64,000 nt of DNA, from NCBI RefSeq assembly GCF_030272615.1, contig NC_081415.1, forward strand, positions 623,281,740 to 623,345,739, given 5' to 3'. The DNA comes from Cryptomeria japonica (lineage: Eukaryota > Streptophyta > Pinopsida > Cupressales > Cupressaceae). This document shows, piece by piece, positions 46,558 through 59,700 of this stretch (position 1 is the first letter of the stretch; each line of letters opens with the position of its first letter). The notes under the pieces were generated by a model. That model saw nothing but the letters and a program-made list of their open reading frames with translations. It did not search any database and was not told the DNA's origin. The translations under genes were made by a program, and so were the position numbers.

Positions 46558-46619
<62 letters not shown>
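46558..46619. repeat. (GA)n microsatellite, second
   Basis: About 30 GA units, preceded by a G-run. Between the two arrays lie GT and imperfect GA tracts, so the whole 46305-46619 is a compound microsatellite. Confidence 0.97.
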
Positions 46620-46621
<2 letters not shown>

Positions 46622-47233
46622 TAATGACAGAGATGGTAATGTGTAAATGTGTTTGAGAGGGAGAAGGGGGGTTTATTGTTGATTTTCATCTAGGGTTTAT
46701 TGTGTGTTAATTTTTTAGGGTTTGTTGTTCGTTTATTTTCTATGCTTTATCGTTCATTTTTTTCTATTTAGGGTTTAGTGTTCATTTTTCTGTTGAGGGT
46801 TTATTGTCTATTTTTTGTGTCTAATGTTTCTTGTTTGTTTACGTTTTTGTTTTTTGTTTTTTTCCTACAGTTTAAATACTATTCATGTTTATTGTTTTTT
46901 CCTACGGTTTTTACTATTCATGTTTTTTACAATATCTAAAAACCAAAAACTATTTTAAACATGAAATAAAATAAAATAAAAGACGATTTTCAAACTTTAA
47001 AACATTAAAATTAAAAAATAACAATACATTAACATTTTTTTATGAAAAATAATATAAATAAATAAAACTGAATATAAAAAATAAAACTAAATACCTGGAA
47101 GGAGGTAAAAATGGTCTAGGGGGTCAGCTAGGGTGAAAAAAATGGTTACCCATGCTCCTCTAAAACATCTACCCATTTTCCAAATAGTGAAAATGATAGA
47201 AAATGGTCTTAAAAAAAAAAAATACATTTCAAA

Positions 47234-47291
47234 AACGGGCACCCATTTTTTTCGAATCGGGTGCTCGGTTTGAAAGAAATGGGTGCCCGTT
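47234..47291. repeat. 20-bp inverted repeat, hairpin
   Basis: Arms 47234-47253 and 47272-47291 are complementary over 20 bases with one mismatch (T opposite G, a wobble in RNA). The loop is 18 bases. Parts of the arm motif GGGTGCCCGTT recur nearby, at about 47339-47350 as GGGTGCCTGTTT and in the loop as GGGTGCTCGG. Confidence 0.85.
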
Positions 47292-50057
47292 GCTAAATAG
47301 GCACTCGTTTCTTAATGGCTCAAGCACCAGAAGCTAAATGGGTGCCTGTTTCTAGCAAATTCTTTTCCGAACCCATGGACTTCCACGGGATTGGGACCCA
47401 ACTTTGTGTGTTACCCTTGTTACTTATTTTATAAAGTCCAATCAAAGTATATCATTATTAATTAGTCAATTAATTCTTAATTTAAAAGAATAATTCTTGA
47501 GAAAAGATAGGCGGTGAAATGAATGCAATTTTATTTATACAAATCTTAACACATAAAAGTATATATTTTATAAATTAATAGATGTTTGTCTTGTTGCTTA
47601 TATGGCTTATAAATATACACTTCTTCTAGCTCCACCCCCCTTATTATGGACTTGGAAGATTTTTTTTTAAGAAATGAGGATCTATTCTCATTAAGGTTCC
47701 AATTTATTGAATTGAAAGAATTTTTCCTTGATTTAGAGTTTCAAATTTGTAAATCTCTTACCAACAACTTCCGATTTTAAAGGGGAGACAAAAATTTACC
47801 CTTATGGAAAATGTTTCTTTTTTTGTTTTCTTTGATTCATTCTCTAATTGAAGGACTATTTTTAATGCGCATTCTTGATTATGAGGCCAAAATGTCATCC
47901 TATTCAGTCCTTGGGTTTCTTCATATAATCATTTTATTGATTTTTGCAATTAACTTCTAGTTTGTATTTTCTTCTGAAATTTTTGCCTCTTTTTTGTTGG
48001 AGCTATGCTCCCAAGCTAGGATCAACAACTACTGCAGCTTCCATGAACAAACAAAGAAATATTGATCACTAGGAAAATGATGTATTTATGAAATATTTAT
48101 AAATGTACAAGCCCTTTCTTAAATAGGCAAGGGGCTAGAGAATTGCGTGTACATAAAGAGACATCTGTTTCAATGAAATGAGAGAGTGGGTAGGTTAGGT
48201 AGAAACCAACCATTACCAACTCATGTACAAAAAATAATGTAATATAACTAATATAAAGGTTACCTTAGTTGGACTTAAGTGTCGTAAATAGTTGAAAACC
48301 AATTTACTTCAACACTTTTTTCATGAAATTCTTACTATATTATTATTGGTGACTCCTTTGGATATTTCATTATAGTTGATCCTATGACTACTTTGTTCTC
48401 TCATACAATCTATGCTTGAATATTATTGAAGAGTTTGAGTTCTATTTGATTGTCTTGGTGGAGGTTTCTTTCATTGTTTGTTGATAGATCTTGGAGTCAA
48501 AATTCTGATTATGGGGGAACTCACTTTTAGTCTAGGTATTATTCTAGTATTGGTCATTTGGAATCCATTTTCCATGCTCAAAGGTCACACATTCTTCCTC
48601 TTGGTTGAAGAATACTTTGATAAACATATCACTATGAAGGTGATTGAGGTTGTTTCAAGTTCAAATTTCTCTTATTTCTATTGATGATAGTTCCTAACAC
48701 TCTTAAATTTTGTATTGTTACTTTTCCCATTTTGGTTCATAGAAGAAATATTGGCATGGATTCTTCTCAATGATTTTTCTACTTGAATAGCATTTTTCTT
48801 TTGTTGTCCCTAATTTGTACCTTAGAGAAGGGATTCTCTTCCATACTATCCTCTTTATGTGGATGATCTTATTGAATTTTGTTAGTTTGAAATGTATTGT
48901 GAAACACATTTCATCATCCCATGCTTAGAATAAGGTTGTCCATGTTACTAAAACTAGTAATTGAATTATCTAATTCTTTTTTAATAGTTTATTTTTTTTA
49001 GTTTTAGCATATATACCATTTATTCATTTTTTATCACTAACTACTTTGTTAATTTATTTATTCATTTTTTATCACTTGAAAGTTTTGATGCAAATGAATA
49101 GTCTTGAAAACTATTGCAGAGGATCAATCCTCTAAACCTCTTATAGATAATTTTCTCTAGATTAGATTCTTATTTCTGGGCATTTGCTATATTAAACTTT
49201 TTTTTCTAAGACACTAAAATGAAATTTTGAAATTTTAAAATTAGACTTGGACAGTGTTGGTTGATTGGGTCAGTAATACAATTAAATCTCATTGAAATAA
49301 TGCATTTAATAATTATGTATAGATATTATATTACAAGCTAAATACAAAAATTTAATTAATTTTAAGGTAATAGAAATAAATGACACTAAATTTTCATAAA
49401 ATATTCTATTCATTTGGTATATTTTCTAATTAGATTATGATTTTTCTTTTTAGTTAAATCATATTTTAATGATGGACCATGTATATTATGTAATGAATCA
49501 AGCCAAAAAAATATTGCAAATTTGATTTTCAACACTCCACAAACTCTTATTATTTAATTAACAACACTACTAGCCCTAGCATTGTATCAAATCTTGGATA
49601 ATGTAGATTTAAATTTGTATGTACCAATAACATCATTATATTTTTAGAAACAAATGATAGAAATGATTCCTCATTTTTATTACTATGATGAACATCAAAT
49701 AATAGATGAAATCATGATCTCTATCTTATTACATTATAACGGTCTTACAAAATAAATAAATAGAACGACAAACCCATACCAATTGCAATGATAATTTGGA
49801 TGATATGATTTGGCTAGAGTTCTTTTCTAACAAAACTCAAAATATAACCTTTGTATGAGATCATACTCTTAAATTGATAAAGAGCTTGTCTTATAGTCTA
49901 GCACTTGAACGTAAGTACCCAAAATGGATTTTGAATGAAATTTATTATGCTTAGATGATGATATAGAATGAAAATAGTTTATTTGTTATATCCACCACAA
50001 ACAAAATATGTTAGCCACCAACCATACCCATAGATCCAAAGATTGACTACTAGAAAC

Positions 50058-51114
50058 TGTTGGTATTTTGGTATGGTTTTGTCATTGATGTCAACACCTA
50101 CTAAACACTTATCAACTCTAGCACTTTGGAGAATCAACAACATTCACTGGCAAACAAGTGACTTAAGCACAATCACCAGTATTTGGTACACCGACAGGAT
50201 ATAATGATCACTGACACTTCGAAGGGCATGGAAAACACTTGGTTATGTCGAAGACATCGTGTGGACACCATGTCTTGGAGTTTTGTTTATTGGTATATTC
50301 GTATTTGCATATTTGTTGTTACTGGCAAATAGGTCCAGTTTATACACATGTAGGTTATTCTTTTCCAGATCAGCATGGCATGCTATGGAGATGAATTATT
50401 GTTGTTGTAAATGCATTAAGTCGACATGTTGAATCGGTTATTGTATTGGGCATTACTTTATTTGGAAAATGATTTTATTGTAATATGTTGTAGAGCCGAC
50501 CTACTAAAATTGGTTTTAGATTATGATATAAATGTAAGATCTTATTTGTAAGATCAAAAAGGAATGCGAAGAAAATTTGTGTGAAGGTACATGCGAGAAT
50601 AAGCAAAGATATACACGCAGACATAATTTGAAGGTGAATGAAGGTTTTGTGAAAGCATATCAAAACTACATTGGTACTAAATCCAGCATATGAAGATGTT
50701 ATTTTGAGCAGTACATCCTTATTGGATTTAACCATCCAACTGTAGTCAGTGTGACTCCTATTTTGTGTTTGAGCAGTGAGCTCTAGGCGCTTGGCCTTTT
50801 TGCATGTGTAGACCCCATATGTATACACTTACTATCTGTAGTGGTATCATCTGATTATGGGTAAGGTTTCCCATCGTGGTTTTTCCCTTTACAGGGTTTC
50901 CACTTACAAATATTGGTGTTATGTGTTGTGGATGACTTTGTCTTTTTGTTTCATGCATTAACATTTACGGTATTACAATTATCTAATAAAACTATCCACC
51001 GATATAAAAGATTGTTTCATCGGTATTAAGTAGAAAGTTGATTAAGTTAGTTTTGGTTTAAATTTATTAGACAACTGATTCACCCCCCCTCTTAGTTGTC
51101 TTCGGGACATAACA
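50058..51114 (+). repeat. 5' LTR of copia W (1.06 kb)
   Basis: Begins TGTTGGTATTTTGG and ends GGGACATAACA. It matches 55646-56707 with scattered substitutions and small indels. The block GTGGTTTTTCCC...GGGTTTCCAC (about 50876-50903) and a C-run (51082-51088) are present. Confidence 0.95.
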
Positions 51115-51130
51115 ATTGGTATCAGAGCCT
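51115..51130 (+). other. primer binding site of W, tRNA-Met(i) type
   Basis: ATTGGTATCAGAGCCT directly follows the 5' LTR. Confidence 0.93.
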
Positions 51131-51171
51131 AAGTCATCTTTTGCAGAAGTTTAACAGCTTGAGGAGATCCA

Positions 51172-52107
51172 ATGTCTACTAACTATTTTAGGAAGGACAA
51201 TTCTAAACTTGATGGAACCAACTATGGCATATGGAGGATCAGAATGGAGACACATCTAAATTACATTGGAAAAGACATCTGGGATGTTACAAAGAATGGC
51301 TATACTACTCCTACTCAAAGTCAACCTAATCCACCTAACTTGACTAAAGATGAGGAAAATGATTGCAAAGCAAGAGAAGCACTTTTGAGCACATTAACAG
51401 ATCAACAAATCATGGGAATATCAGATAGGTCTACTGCTAAAGCTATTTGGGATCATCTAGAAACACTGAATGAAGGAGATTCCACAGTCAAAATTGCAAA
51501 ACTTGAAATCTTCCGGATCGGGTATGAAAATCTGAAAATAGAAGAAGATGAAAGGATTTCTGCTTTTATGGAAAGAGTTAATGAAATTGTTTTGGGTATT
51601 AAATGTTGTGGAGTCACCTTAAGTGAGGATGAAATTGTTTCAAAAGTTTTAAGAGGATTTCCACCGGTATATAAAATGAAGGTTACTGCTATAGATGAAT
51701 TAAGAATAATGCCTAACACATCAGTAACTACAGATACATTGATTGGAAAACTTTTAGCCTTTGAAATTGAGCAATTTGGTCCTATTACTACTATAAAGAT
51801 AGATTTAGTCTTTAAAGCATCAACATCATCTACATCATCATTTGACAAATCTGATTGGAAAGCCTTTTATGCAAGAGAGCTTGAACAAAGCAGGAAAGAA
51901 AATGAAGAACTTGAAGAGCTTGAAGCACTATTTGCAAGGAAAATGCCTAAAGGTCCAGTTGGAAGTAAGTATGAAAGTAAAGCACCCTTTAAATGTTTTA
52001 ACTATAATAAGATTGGTCATATGGCCTCAAGATGCCCTAATAGACATGCTAGACTAAGAGAAGAAGCTAGAAGAACATACAAGCCTAACCCTAAATATCA
52101 GAGATAG
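51172..52107 (+). CDS. copia gag of W
   Basis: 311 codons from an ATG 42 bases after the primer site. KLDGTNYGIWRIRMETHL is the N-terminal gag motif; AIWDHLETLNEGD, ERISAFMERVNEIV and IVSKVLRGFPPVYKMKV form the capsid (UBN2-type) core at residues about 60-190. A Glu-rich helix follows. The single zinc knuckle CFNYNKIGHMASRC at about residue 283 has Tyr instead of the second Cys, so it should not bind zinc normally. A TAG at 52105 separates it from the protease. Gag and pol were probably one polyprotein: the frame continues after the stop. Confidence 0.9.
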   Translation: MSTNYFRKDNSKLDGTNYGIWRIRMETHLNYIGKDIWDVTKNGYTTPTQSQPNPPNLTKDEENDCKAREALLSTLTDQQIMGISDRSTAKAIWDHLETLNEGDSTVKIAKLEIFRIGYENLKIEEDERISAFMERVNEIVLGIKCCGVTLSEDEIVSKVLRGFPPVYKMKVTAIDELRIMPNTSVTTDTLIGKLLAFEIEQFGPITTIKIDLVFKASTSSTSSFDKSDWKAFYARELEQSRKENEELEELEALFARKMPKGPVGSKYESKAPFKCFNYNKIGHMASRCPNRHARLREEARRTYKPNPKYQR

Positions 52108-53115
52108 AGATTTAAGAAGAATAAAGATAAATCTTGTTATCTTGCTAATGGAGTGATTGATGATTCTGATGACGATCCGGTAGACAATGGATGGTTTTTT
52201 GTTGCTATAATAGAAGATCAACCGACACCTATAGTCCAACCGGTAGAGCAGGCCTTAGCAGCTAAAATTGAAGTAAAGGATGAGTGGATCATTGATTCGG
52301 GATGCTCACATCATATGACAGGAGATAAAGGTAAATTATTGAACTTTCAAGAATATAATGGAGGCTTAGTGAGATTTGGAGATGACAAAGCTTGTTTGAT
52401 CAAAGGTAAGGGTACAATATCTCTTGATGGTAAGCATAACACTGACAATGTTTACTATGTTGAAGGTTTAAAGCATAATCTTTTGAGTGTTGGTCAATTA
52501 GTTGAGAAAGGATTTCAATTACAATTCAAAAATGGAAAATGCAAAATCATGAATAGAACTAGTTTGGAAATTGCAACCAGTAATCAAACTAGAGGTCACA
52601 TCTTTCATTTGAATAACAGTGAAAAGATGTGCTTGATTGCACATATTGATGAAATTTGGCTATGGCATAATAGACTCTATCATGTAAACTTTGATTGCAT
52701 GGTGAAAATCAGTACTACTAAGGCAGTTAGAGATTTACCTAAAATTGTCAAACTTCACAATACAGTATGTAAGGAATGTCAATTTGGAAAACAAGTTAGT
52801 GCTAGCTTCAAAAGTATTTTAGAAAAATCCAATAATGCTCTTGATTTAATTCATACTGATTTATGTGCTCCAGCTAGAACTAAAAGCTTACAAGGTGATA
52901 GATATTTCATGCTAATCATTGATGACTATTCTAGAATGTGTTGGGTTACTTTTCTCAAAGAAAAATTAGAAGCACTTGGAAAGTTCAAACTATTCAAAGC
53001 AATGGTAGAAAATGAAATTGGTAAGAAAATCAAATGTCTAAGATCAGATCAAGGAGGAGAATTTACATCTAAGGAATTTAATGCATTCTATGAAGTAAAT
53101 GGAATCAGAAGATAG
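52108..53115 (+). pseudogene. copia protease and integrase N-terminal half of W
   Basis: In frame with gag after the stop. WIIDSGCSHHMTGDKGK (about 52285-52335) is an intact protease active site. VEGLKHNLLSVGQL, WLWHNRLYHVNFD and CKECQFGK form the GAG-pre-integrase with zinc-binding residues. HTDLCAP (about 52852) is the first integrase Asp; IDDYSRMCWVTFLKEK and RSDQGGEFTS (about 53043) carry the second. It stops at 53113-53115 (TAG) in the RRQLSAP block, where relatives have Gln. Confidence 0.88.
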
Positions 53116-53598
53116 CTATCAGCACCTCGGACACCATAACAGAATGGAGTTATTGAAAGGAAAAATAAAACTATCTTGGATGTAGCAAGAAGTATGTTAT
53201 CATAAGAAAACCTACCACATGTATATTGGAGAGAGGCAGTAAGTACAATGGTCTATACATTCAACAAAGTTCACATCAAAGGTGAAACTGGTAAGACCCT
53301 TCATAAACTATGGTTTGGTATTACTCCTCTTAAATATTTCAGAATTTTTGGAAGTAAATGCTATATTAGAAGAGATGAGTACATTGGGAAATTTGATCCT
53401 AGAAGTGACGAAGGAATATTTCTTGGTTATTCATCTAAGAGTAAAGCATATAGATGTTTTAACAAAAGATTGCAGAAAATTGTTGAAAGTACAGATGTGA
53501 AGATTGATGAACAATTTAGAGGAACCTCAAGGTATATAGATTTTGAACCAACAACAAAAATTATAACAAATGAACTTACACTGAATTCACTAGTATAG
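53116..53598 (+). pseudogene. copia integrase C-terminal half of W
   Basis: Same frame after the TAG. It first reads LSAPRTP, stop, QNGVIERKNKTILDVARSML, stop, ENLPHVYWREAV; the Glu of VIERKN completes the D,D,E set. The open part from 53248 continues with FRIFGSKCYIRRDE, GIFLGYSSKSKAYRCFNKRL. It ends at TAG (53596) in the acidic linker. Three stops in the region occur at Gln-type positions. Confidence 0.87.
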
Positions 53599-53733
53599 AA
53601 TGAAGATCCAGTTACACCAGTATCATCTGAAAATTCCATAGTAACTGAGGAACAACAACAAACAAAGACACCCCGGTATGTAAGACTGAATCATTCTGAA
53701 GATCAGATAATTGGAAACAAGTATAAAGGAGTT

Positions 53734-54432
53734 ATGACAAGAGGAAGATTGGCAAATGAAGAGGTATGTATTATTTCTCAAATTGAACCATCATTAGTTA
53801 ATGAGGCATGTGAAGATAAATATTGGATTAAATCTATGGAAGAAGAATTAGAACAAATTGAGAAGAATAACTCTTGGACATTAGTTCCCTGGCCTAAAGA
53901 TAAAAATGTAATTGGAACCAAATGGGTATTCAGAAACAAACCTAATGAAGATGGTAAGGTTATTAGAAATAAAGCAAGACTAGTGTGTAAGGGATAATCT
54001 TAGAAAGAAGGAATTGATTACAATGAGACCTTTGCACCGGTAGCTAGAATTGAGGCAATCAGATTATTTTTGGCTTTTGCAGCACACAAGAACTACAAAG
54101 TATATCAAATGGATATTAAATGTGCATTTTTGAATGGAGATCTTGAAGAAGAAGTTTACATTGAACAACTTGATGGATTTTCTTTGACAAATAACAAAGA
54201 TATGGTTTGCAGGTTAAGAAAAGCTTTATATGGATTGAAACAAGCTCCAAGAGCTTGGTATGCAAGATTGGATAAGTATCATTTGAAGATTGGTTTTTCT
54301 AAAGGTAATGCTAACAACAACTTATATTATAAAGTGACTAATGATGACATCTTGGTTATAGAAGTTTTTGTTGATGATATAATCTTTGGAGGAGAAGATG
54401 GATTATGTAAAGAATTTTCTATTAAAATGTAG
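53734..54432 (+). pseudogene. copia reverse transcriptase of W
   Basis: Pieces 53734-53997 and 54070-54432 are one frame broken by TAA and TAG at 53995-54003 in the CKGYSQKEG block. Motifs: [84 protein letters not shown] and [10 protein letters not shown] (about 54367) with both catalytic Asp. A TAG follows at 54430. Confidence 0.9.
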
Positions 54433-55320
54433 CAAGAATTTGAAATGCCTATGATTGGAGAAATAAAATTCTTTTTAGGATTGCAGATTTCATAGACTGA
54501 TAAAGGTATATTCTTGAGTCAATCCAAATACTTAAAGGAGTTACTAAAGAAATTTGGGATGGAGAACTTTAAACTGGTAAGCAAACCTATGACTACAAAT
54601 GACAAACTATCACTAAGGGATGAATCTACACCTGTTAATCCAACTAGATACAAATCTATGATAGGAGGTTTACTGTATTTGACATATACCAAAACTAATA
54701 TCATGAATGCAGTATGTATTCTTTCAATATTTCAGAGTAATCCCAGAGAAAATCAGGATTTAGTAGTAAAAAGGATTTTCCGGTACTTACAAGGCACTAT
54801 AAATCTTGGATTATGGTATCCTAGAGATGAAAACTTTGAATTATGTGCATACACAGATGTAAATTGGGTAGGAGATGTAAATGATAGAAAAAGAACCACC
54901 GACGGAGCATTCTTTCTTGGAAGCAGACGGGTTTCTTGGTTGAGTAAGAAACAAAGTTGTACATCTTTATCAACAGTAGAATCAGAATATGTTGCAGCAA
55001 CAACTAACTGTACATAGGTACTATGGCTTAAACAAATGTTGAAAGACATAAAGATAAAATGCAAGGAACCTATAACGATATATTGTGATAACACTATAGC
55101 AATTGATATATCTAAGAATTCGGTACTACATTCTAAAACCAAACATGTTTCCATCAAACTAAATTTCCTAAGGGAAAATGTTGAAGCAAAGGAAATAAAA
55201 TTGGTTTATGTGAATACTAAAGAGCAGATTACAGATATCTTCACTAAACTTCTACCTAAGGAGACTTTTGAATATCTCAGAGACCAGCTTGGGGTCATAC
55301 CTCCACCGGTAGAGACTTAG
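54433..55320 (+). pseudogene. copia RNase H and C-terminus of W
   Basis: Continues in the RT frame with stops near 54494 and 55015. FEMPMIGEIKFFLGLQIS, SQSKYLKELLKKFGM and YKSMIGGLLYLTYT are the connection; the RNase H has CAYTDVNWVGD (usually TDADW), STVESEYVA and YCDNTIAIDIS, so the acidic residues are kept although one neighbouring Asp is Asn. It ends ITDIFTKLLPKETFEYLRDQ, LGVIPPPVET. Confidence 0.88.
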
Positions 55321-55645
55321 GAAGTTGATGTTTGTCATCAACTGACAGAATTAATAGAGAAATATTTTACTCCAACTTTGATAAGGAAGCTACTTCTCAG
55401 GGGGAATAGTTGGTATAGTAAATTGATTGCTATTTTGTATATGAACTTGGCTTGGTAATAACTTTGGCATTTGATGTCAAAGGGGGAGAGATTGGTATGG
55501 AAAAACACAAGGAAACACATGTTACTTTTAGGGGGAGAGATTGATTACTTTGGGAGATTGTTGGCTTTTGGTATTTGGCATTTCTGTTTTGGCACTTTGA
55601 TGGTTTTTTCCATCTTGTGTTACCATCAATGCAAAAGGGGGAGAT
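55321..55645 (+). other. copia W 3' untranslated segment and polypurine tract
   Basis: Non-coding. It holds three AGGGGGAGA-type purine runs (about 55482, 55530 and 55635). The last, AAAAGGGGGAGAT, abuts the 3' LTR. The same triplication of the tract is seen in element 1 at 3322-3510. Confidence 0.8.
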
Positions 55646-56707
55646 TGTTGTTATTTTGGTATGATTTTTTCATTGATGTCAACACCTACTAAACACTTAT
55701 CAACTCTGGCACTTCAGAGAATCATCAACATTCACCGGCAAGCGACTTATGCACAGTCACCGGTATCTAGTACACAGTAGGATATAATGATCATCGACAC
55801 TTGGGAGGGCATGGAAAACACTTGTTTATGTCAAAGACATCGTGTGGACACCATGTTTTGGAGTTTTGTTTATTGGTATATTCGTATTTGCATATTTGCT
55901 GTTACCGGCAAATAGGTCTAGGTTATACACCAGTAGGTTTATCTTTTCTAGATCTACATGGCATGCTATGGAGATGACTTATTGTTGTTGTAAATGCATT
56001 AAGTTGACACAATGAATCGATTATTGCATCGAGCATTAATTTATTTGTAAAATGATTTTATTGTAATATCTTGTAGAGCCAACCTACTAAAATTGGTCTT
56101 AGGTTATGATATAAATGTAAGATCTTATTTGTAAGATCAAAAAGGAATGCGAAGAAAATTTGTGCGAAGGTACATGTGAGAATAAGCATAGCTATACATG
56201 CAGACATCATTCGAAGGTGAAGGAAGGCTTTGTGAAAGCATATCATAACTACACCATTACTGAATCTAGCATATGAAGATGCTATTTTGAGCAGTACATC
56301 CTTATTGGATTTAACCATCCAATTATAGTTAGTGTGACTCCTATTTTTTGTTTGAGGAGTGAGCTCTAGGTGCTTGGACTTTCTGCATGTGCAAACCCCA
56401 TATGTATACACTTACTATCTACAGTAGTATCATGTAATTGTGGGTAAGGTTTCCCACCGTGGTTTTTCCCTTTACAGGGTTTCCACATACAAATATTGGT
56501 GTTATGTGTTGTGGATGACTTTGTCTTTTTGTTTCATGCATTAACATTTACCAGTATTACAATTATCTAATAAAACTATCCACCAATATAAAAGACTGTT
56601 TCACCAGTATTAAGCAGAAAGTTGATTAAGTTATTTTTGGTTTAAATTTATTAGACAACTGATTCACCCCCCCCTCCCCCCCTCTTAGTTATCTCTGGGA
56701 CCTAACA
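55646..56707 (+). repeat. 3' LTR of copia W (1.06 kb)
   Basis: Counterpart of 50058-51114. The C-run near the 3' end is longer and interrupted (about 56667-56692) compared with C7 in the 5' LTR. Confidence 0.95.
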
Positions 56708-56712
56708 AAAAC

Positions 56713-59700
56713 AATACAACATGTGTTGAGAAGTTAGGAGAGAAGCAATAACATAAGAAAAAATATTGACGATTGGTGGTTAGCCATAAATCAAGAGTCA
56801 ATTAAAGGACAAGGTGTTAGGAGTCAACCAATGAGAATTATAGGTTGAAATAGTCTTAAAATTCGAAACAAGAAGAAGGGAAGAGAAAGGTTAAAATAAA
56901 AAGTATACTCAAGATAGGAAAAAAACACACAAAAAAAATGTAAGACACAAGTAAATACTAATGTGTACAGACTTAAAAAAAGAAGAAAAAGAGACATGAC
57001 AAGTTTTTCGTACTTAAAATTTCTCTCTTGAGAAATTTTAGGTTCATATATTCTAATATATATGGGCCTTCTCACATTGAATGATCTAATGAAATATCAT
57101 TCCATTGAATTAGACACTCCTTGAGAATATTTCCCAATTTCCTCTCCTTTACATCCATGGTTACTTTTGGGAATCAAACTCATATTTTCATATTCATCAA
57201 TAAGAGGTAATTGTTTTGCACGGGGGCTTCACCTAATGAACCTAGGTTATAGCACATGCAGTCATGGCACACTAAACAATCACCTATTTTCAAAAAATAT
57301 TATTGTAAACTCCTTTTCTATTACCCCTCCCAATACACAGGTTGAATTAAAATCCCCCTATTTTCACCAAATATTGCTACTTTTCAAATCTCGAATTAAA
57401 AATCCCCTATTTTTACCAATAGGCAATATATTGTACCCTCATTTTTGGGATATTAAACCCGCCAATAGGAATGCACATGATATAATATTGCCTAGCTAGT
57501 GAATTCCCCATGCTCTTTTGATGATACATACATTTTCCAAGTATCCTTTTAAGACAAGATACATGGAAGACACTATGAATCTTACTTCACTCTAGTAGCT
57601 CATACTCATAGGCTTTAAAGAATATTTTGAATCTAGGGATGCAATATTACAAAAACTATGTTTCTAATATTAAATGTTCTCTCAATCTTAAGATGATCTA
57701 CATACACCTTTTATGAGTTTTAAGCCTATTAAAGTGTATTCTTGAATGACATTAGAGTATGTTGGCTATATGTTTGATCATAACACCTGTTATCAATACC
57801 TTGTTATTCACCAACATGATATTATTTAAGCTTTGAGATTTGTAAGCATATAAAGAAATGAATGGTCTCACCTTGATTAACAAGGATAGATGGTATTGAA
57901 ATAATTTTCGATGAAAAGCCAATTGATCCAAGTCTTGTGATGAGAAAAATAATTTCTTAAGTAACATTCAACCCATTAGTTGACAATCTTAGTTTGGTGA
58001 CATACTTGTGGGTAGTATCTAGTTCAAGGAGTTACCTTAGGTTCTATGAAAAGAAAAAGATCTTACAAAGAAATAAATTGAAGAAACTATATTCATTGAG
58101 AAAGCTTCTAATTTGTACTTTGGGATGGAAAAGTGTTAAAAAATACATGCTAGAACGTGTGTTCTATTTTATAATTTTAACCAATTGTCATAACCCTGTT
58201 TCTCTATCTTGATAAAAACTCGCTACTATTGTTATTATATTTCATATCATTTTATGAATATTGTTAGAAGTGTTTTATTTATTAAGGTTGAAACTATTTT
58301 TAATAAAAGGAATTAAATGATGGACACACACACACACTTGAATATCATAAATTATATAAGAAAATTAATTATTTATGCCAAATTCCAATTGAGCACATGT
58401 CGTAGGTGAACATGAGAAGCTTCTAGAAGTAAATTTCAAAATTTTACTTTCTTGCATGTAACCCCCACTTTATCAATAATTAATTTTGCATGGATCAATT
58501 TTCGGAAAAGAATCTTTAAAATGCATTAATTCTCTTGAAAGCGGAAAATGATGCATCATTATATATAATGTATGTTAACTTTCGAAAAGGGGGCTATATC
58601 ATTTTTGATGGAAAGTAATTTCTTGAGTTCTTGAAAAAAAAAACATGCTAGAAGTAGGAAGAATTTTGTAGACAATTGTATTTTAGGAGACAATTTTTTT
58701 TTTCAAGATTTGAGGAGATCTTACCAAGATTGAAGGAAGGATTGAAGACGGATACTTGGGAAGATTTGGAGGTGATTCAACATCAAGAGATTACATCAAT
58801 CCAGGTTCCCTTCTTGTCTATTTCTTGTTTTGAAGAAAAGGAAATTTTATGTACTTAAAAGAAAAAGAGAAAGAATTCTGCTTTCATGGATTTTTCTATA
58901 GTAGATTTGTATAGGTTTTGATAGTGAAAATTTATATACAATAAGGGGATAAAAATTTGAAACTGAGAAACATCTTTAAAATGCTCCTATTTTCTTCACT
59001 TTGGATTCTATTCTTTGCAAGAATTTTTTTTTTACTTTATTTTATATATATATATCTATATAGAAGAATGAGATTTATTAGGAATATATGTATATTACTT
59101 TTTTTTTCAAAAAAAAAAATTAATAATTAAATAATAAAAAAGAAAGATTTAGATAGATTAATCAAATAAGAAAATCTATTATCAATAGAAAAATACATTT
59201 GATAAAGGTTCTTTTCAATGTTGCATACACAAACTTTTATTTTTGTGGAAAAGAAAGAAAAACAGATCTCTTTTTTTACTTAAGCATCTATTTGATATTT
59301 ATTTCCAATATGTTGAATAAATATTATTTATTTATCTAATCAATTCTTCTCTCTATGATTGCTCATTAAATTTATTTCTCCAACATTTCATTTTGTGTGA
59401 TATTTTTTTAGTCCTCTCTGAATAGTTTCCCTATAGAAACTTATTTCTCCAAACAATTTATTCCCTAAGAAGTAATTATCTATCCGTAAATTCATATCTA
59501 TTTCCGAGGATATCTCTTTGTGTTTAACCAATTTCCAGGAATATCTCTTTGTGTTTAACATGAGAAAAATTGTTTTTTTTTTATAACATATCGACAGTTG
59601 TGTCTTTATTTAAAAATTGCTATTAATGGGGGGGCGTGGTCCACTTTCCCCACTCCCTCCCCTTTATTAAAACATTACGGCCACCATGCAAAGCCATTTT

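Larger units (their letters stand above)
45907..50057. other. gene-free stretch with simple repeats and a hairpin
   Basis: No supported gene. It contains two GA microsatellites, a GT run (about 46485-46500), T-rich segments with recurring 'AGGGTTTATTGTT' (46670-46850), a strong inverted repeat at 47234-47291 and AT-rich DNA. Short ORFs such as 48478-48684 show no domain. Confidence 0.6.
50058..56707 (+). mobile_element. complete but decayed Ty1/copia element W
   Basis: LTRs 50058-51114 and 55646-56707 flank gag, protease, integrase, reverse transcriptase and RNase H in copia order. Target duplication is GAAAC (50053-50057) against AAAAC (56708-56712). The primer site is at 51115-51130 and the polypurine tract at 55633-55644. 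At least eight in-frame stops break pol. At 6.65 kb with all domains it is the most complete element in the window after the giant. Confidence 0.95.

Noticed and set aside
48835-48875. YVDDLIEFC peptide resembling an RT active site
   Set aside because: No other RT block is found within several hundred bases in any frame, so a chance match is likely.
54753-55157. Minus-strand ORF of 134 codons opposite the RNase H of W
   Set aside because: Antisense shadow of the RNase H region.
57167-58860. Possible host exons among short ORFs at 57.2-58.9 kb
   Set aside because: No domain, no consistent frame or splice signals supporting a gene; sequence is AT-rich with homopolymers.
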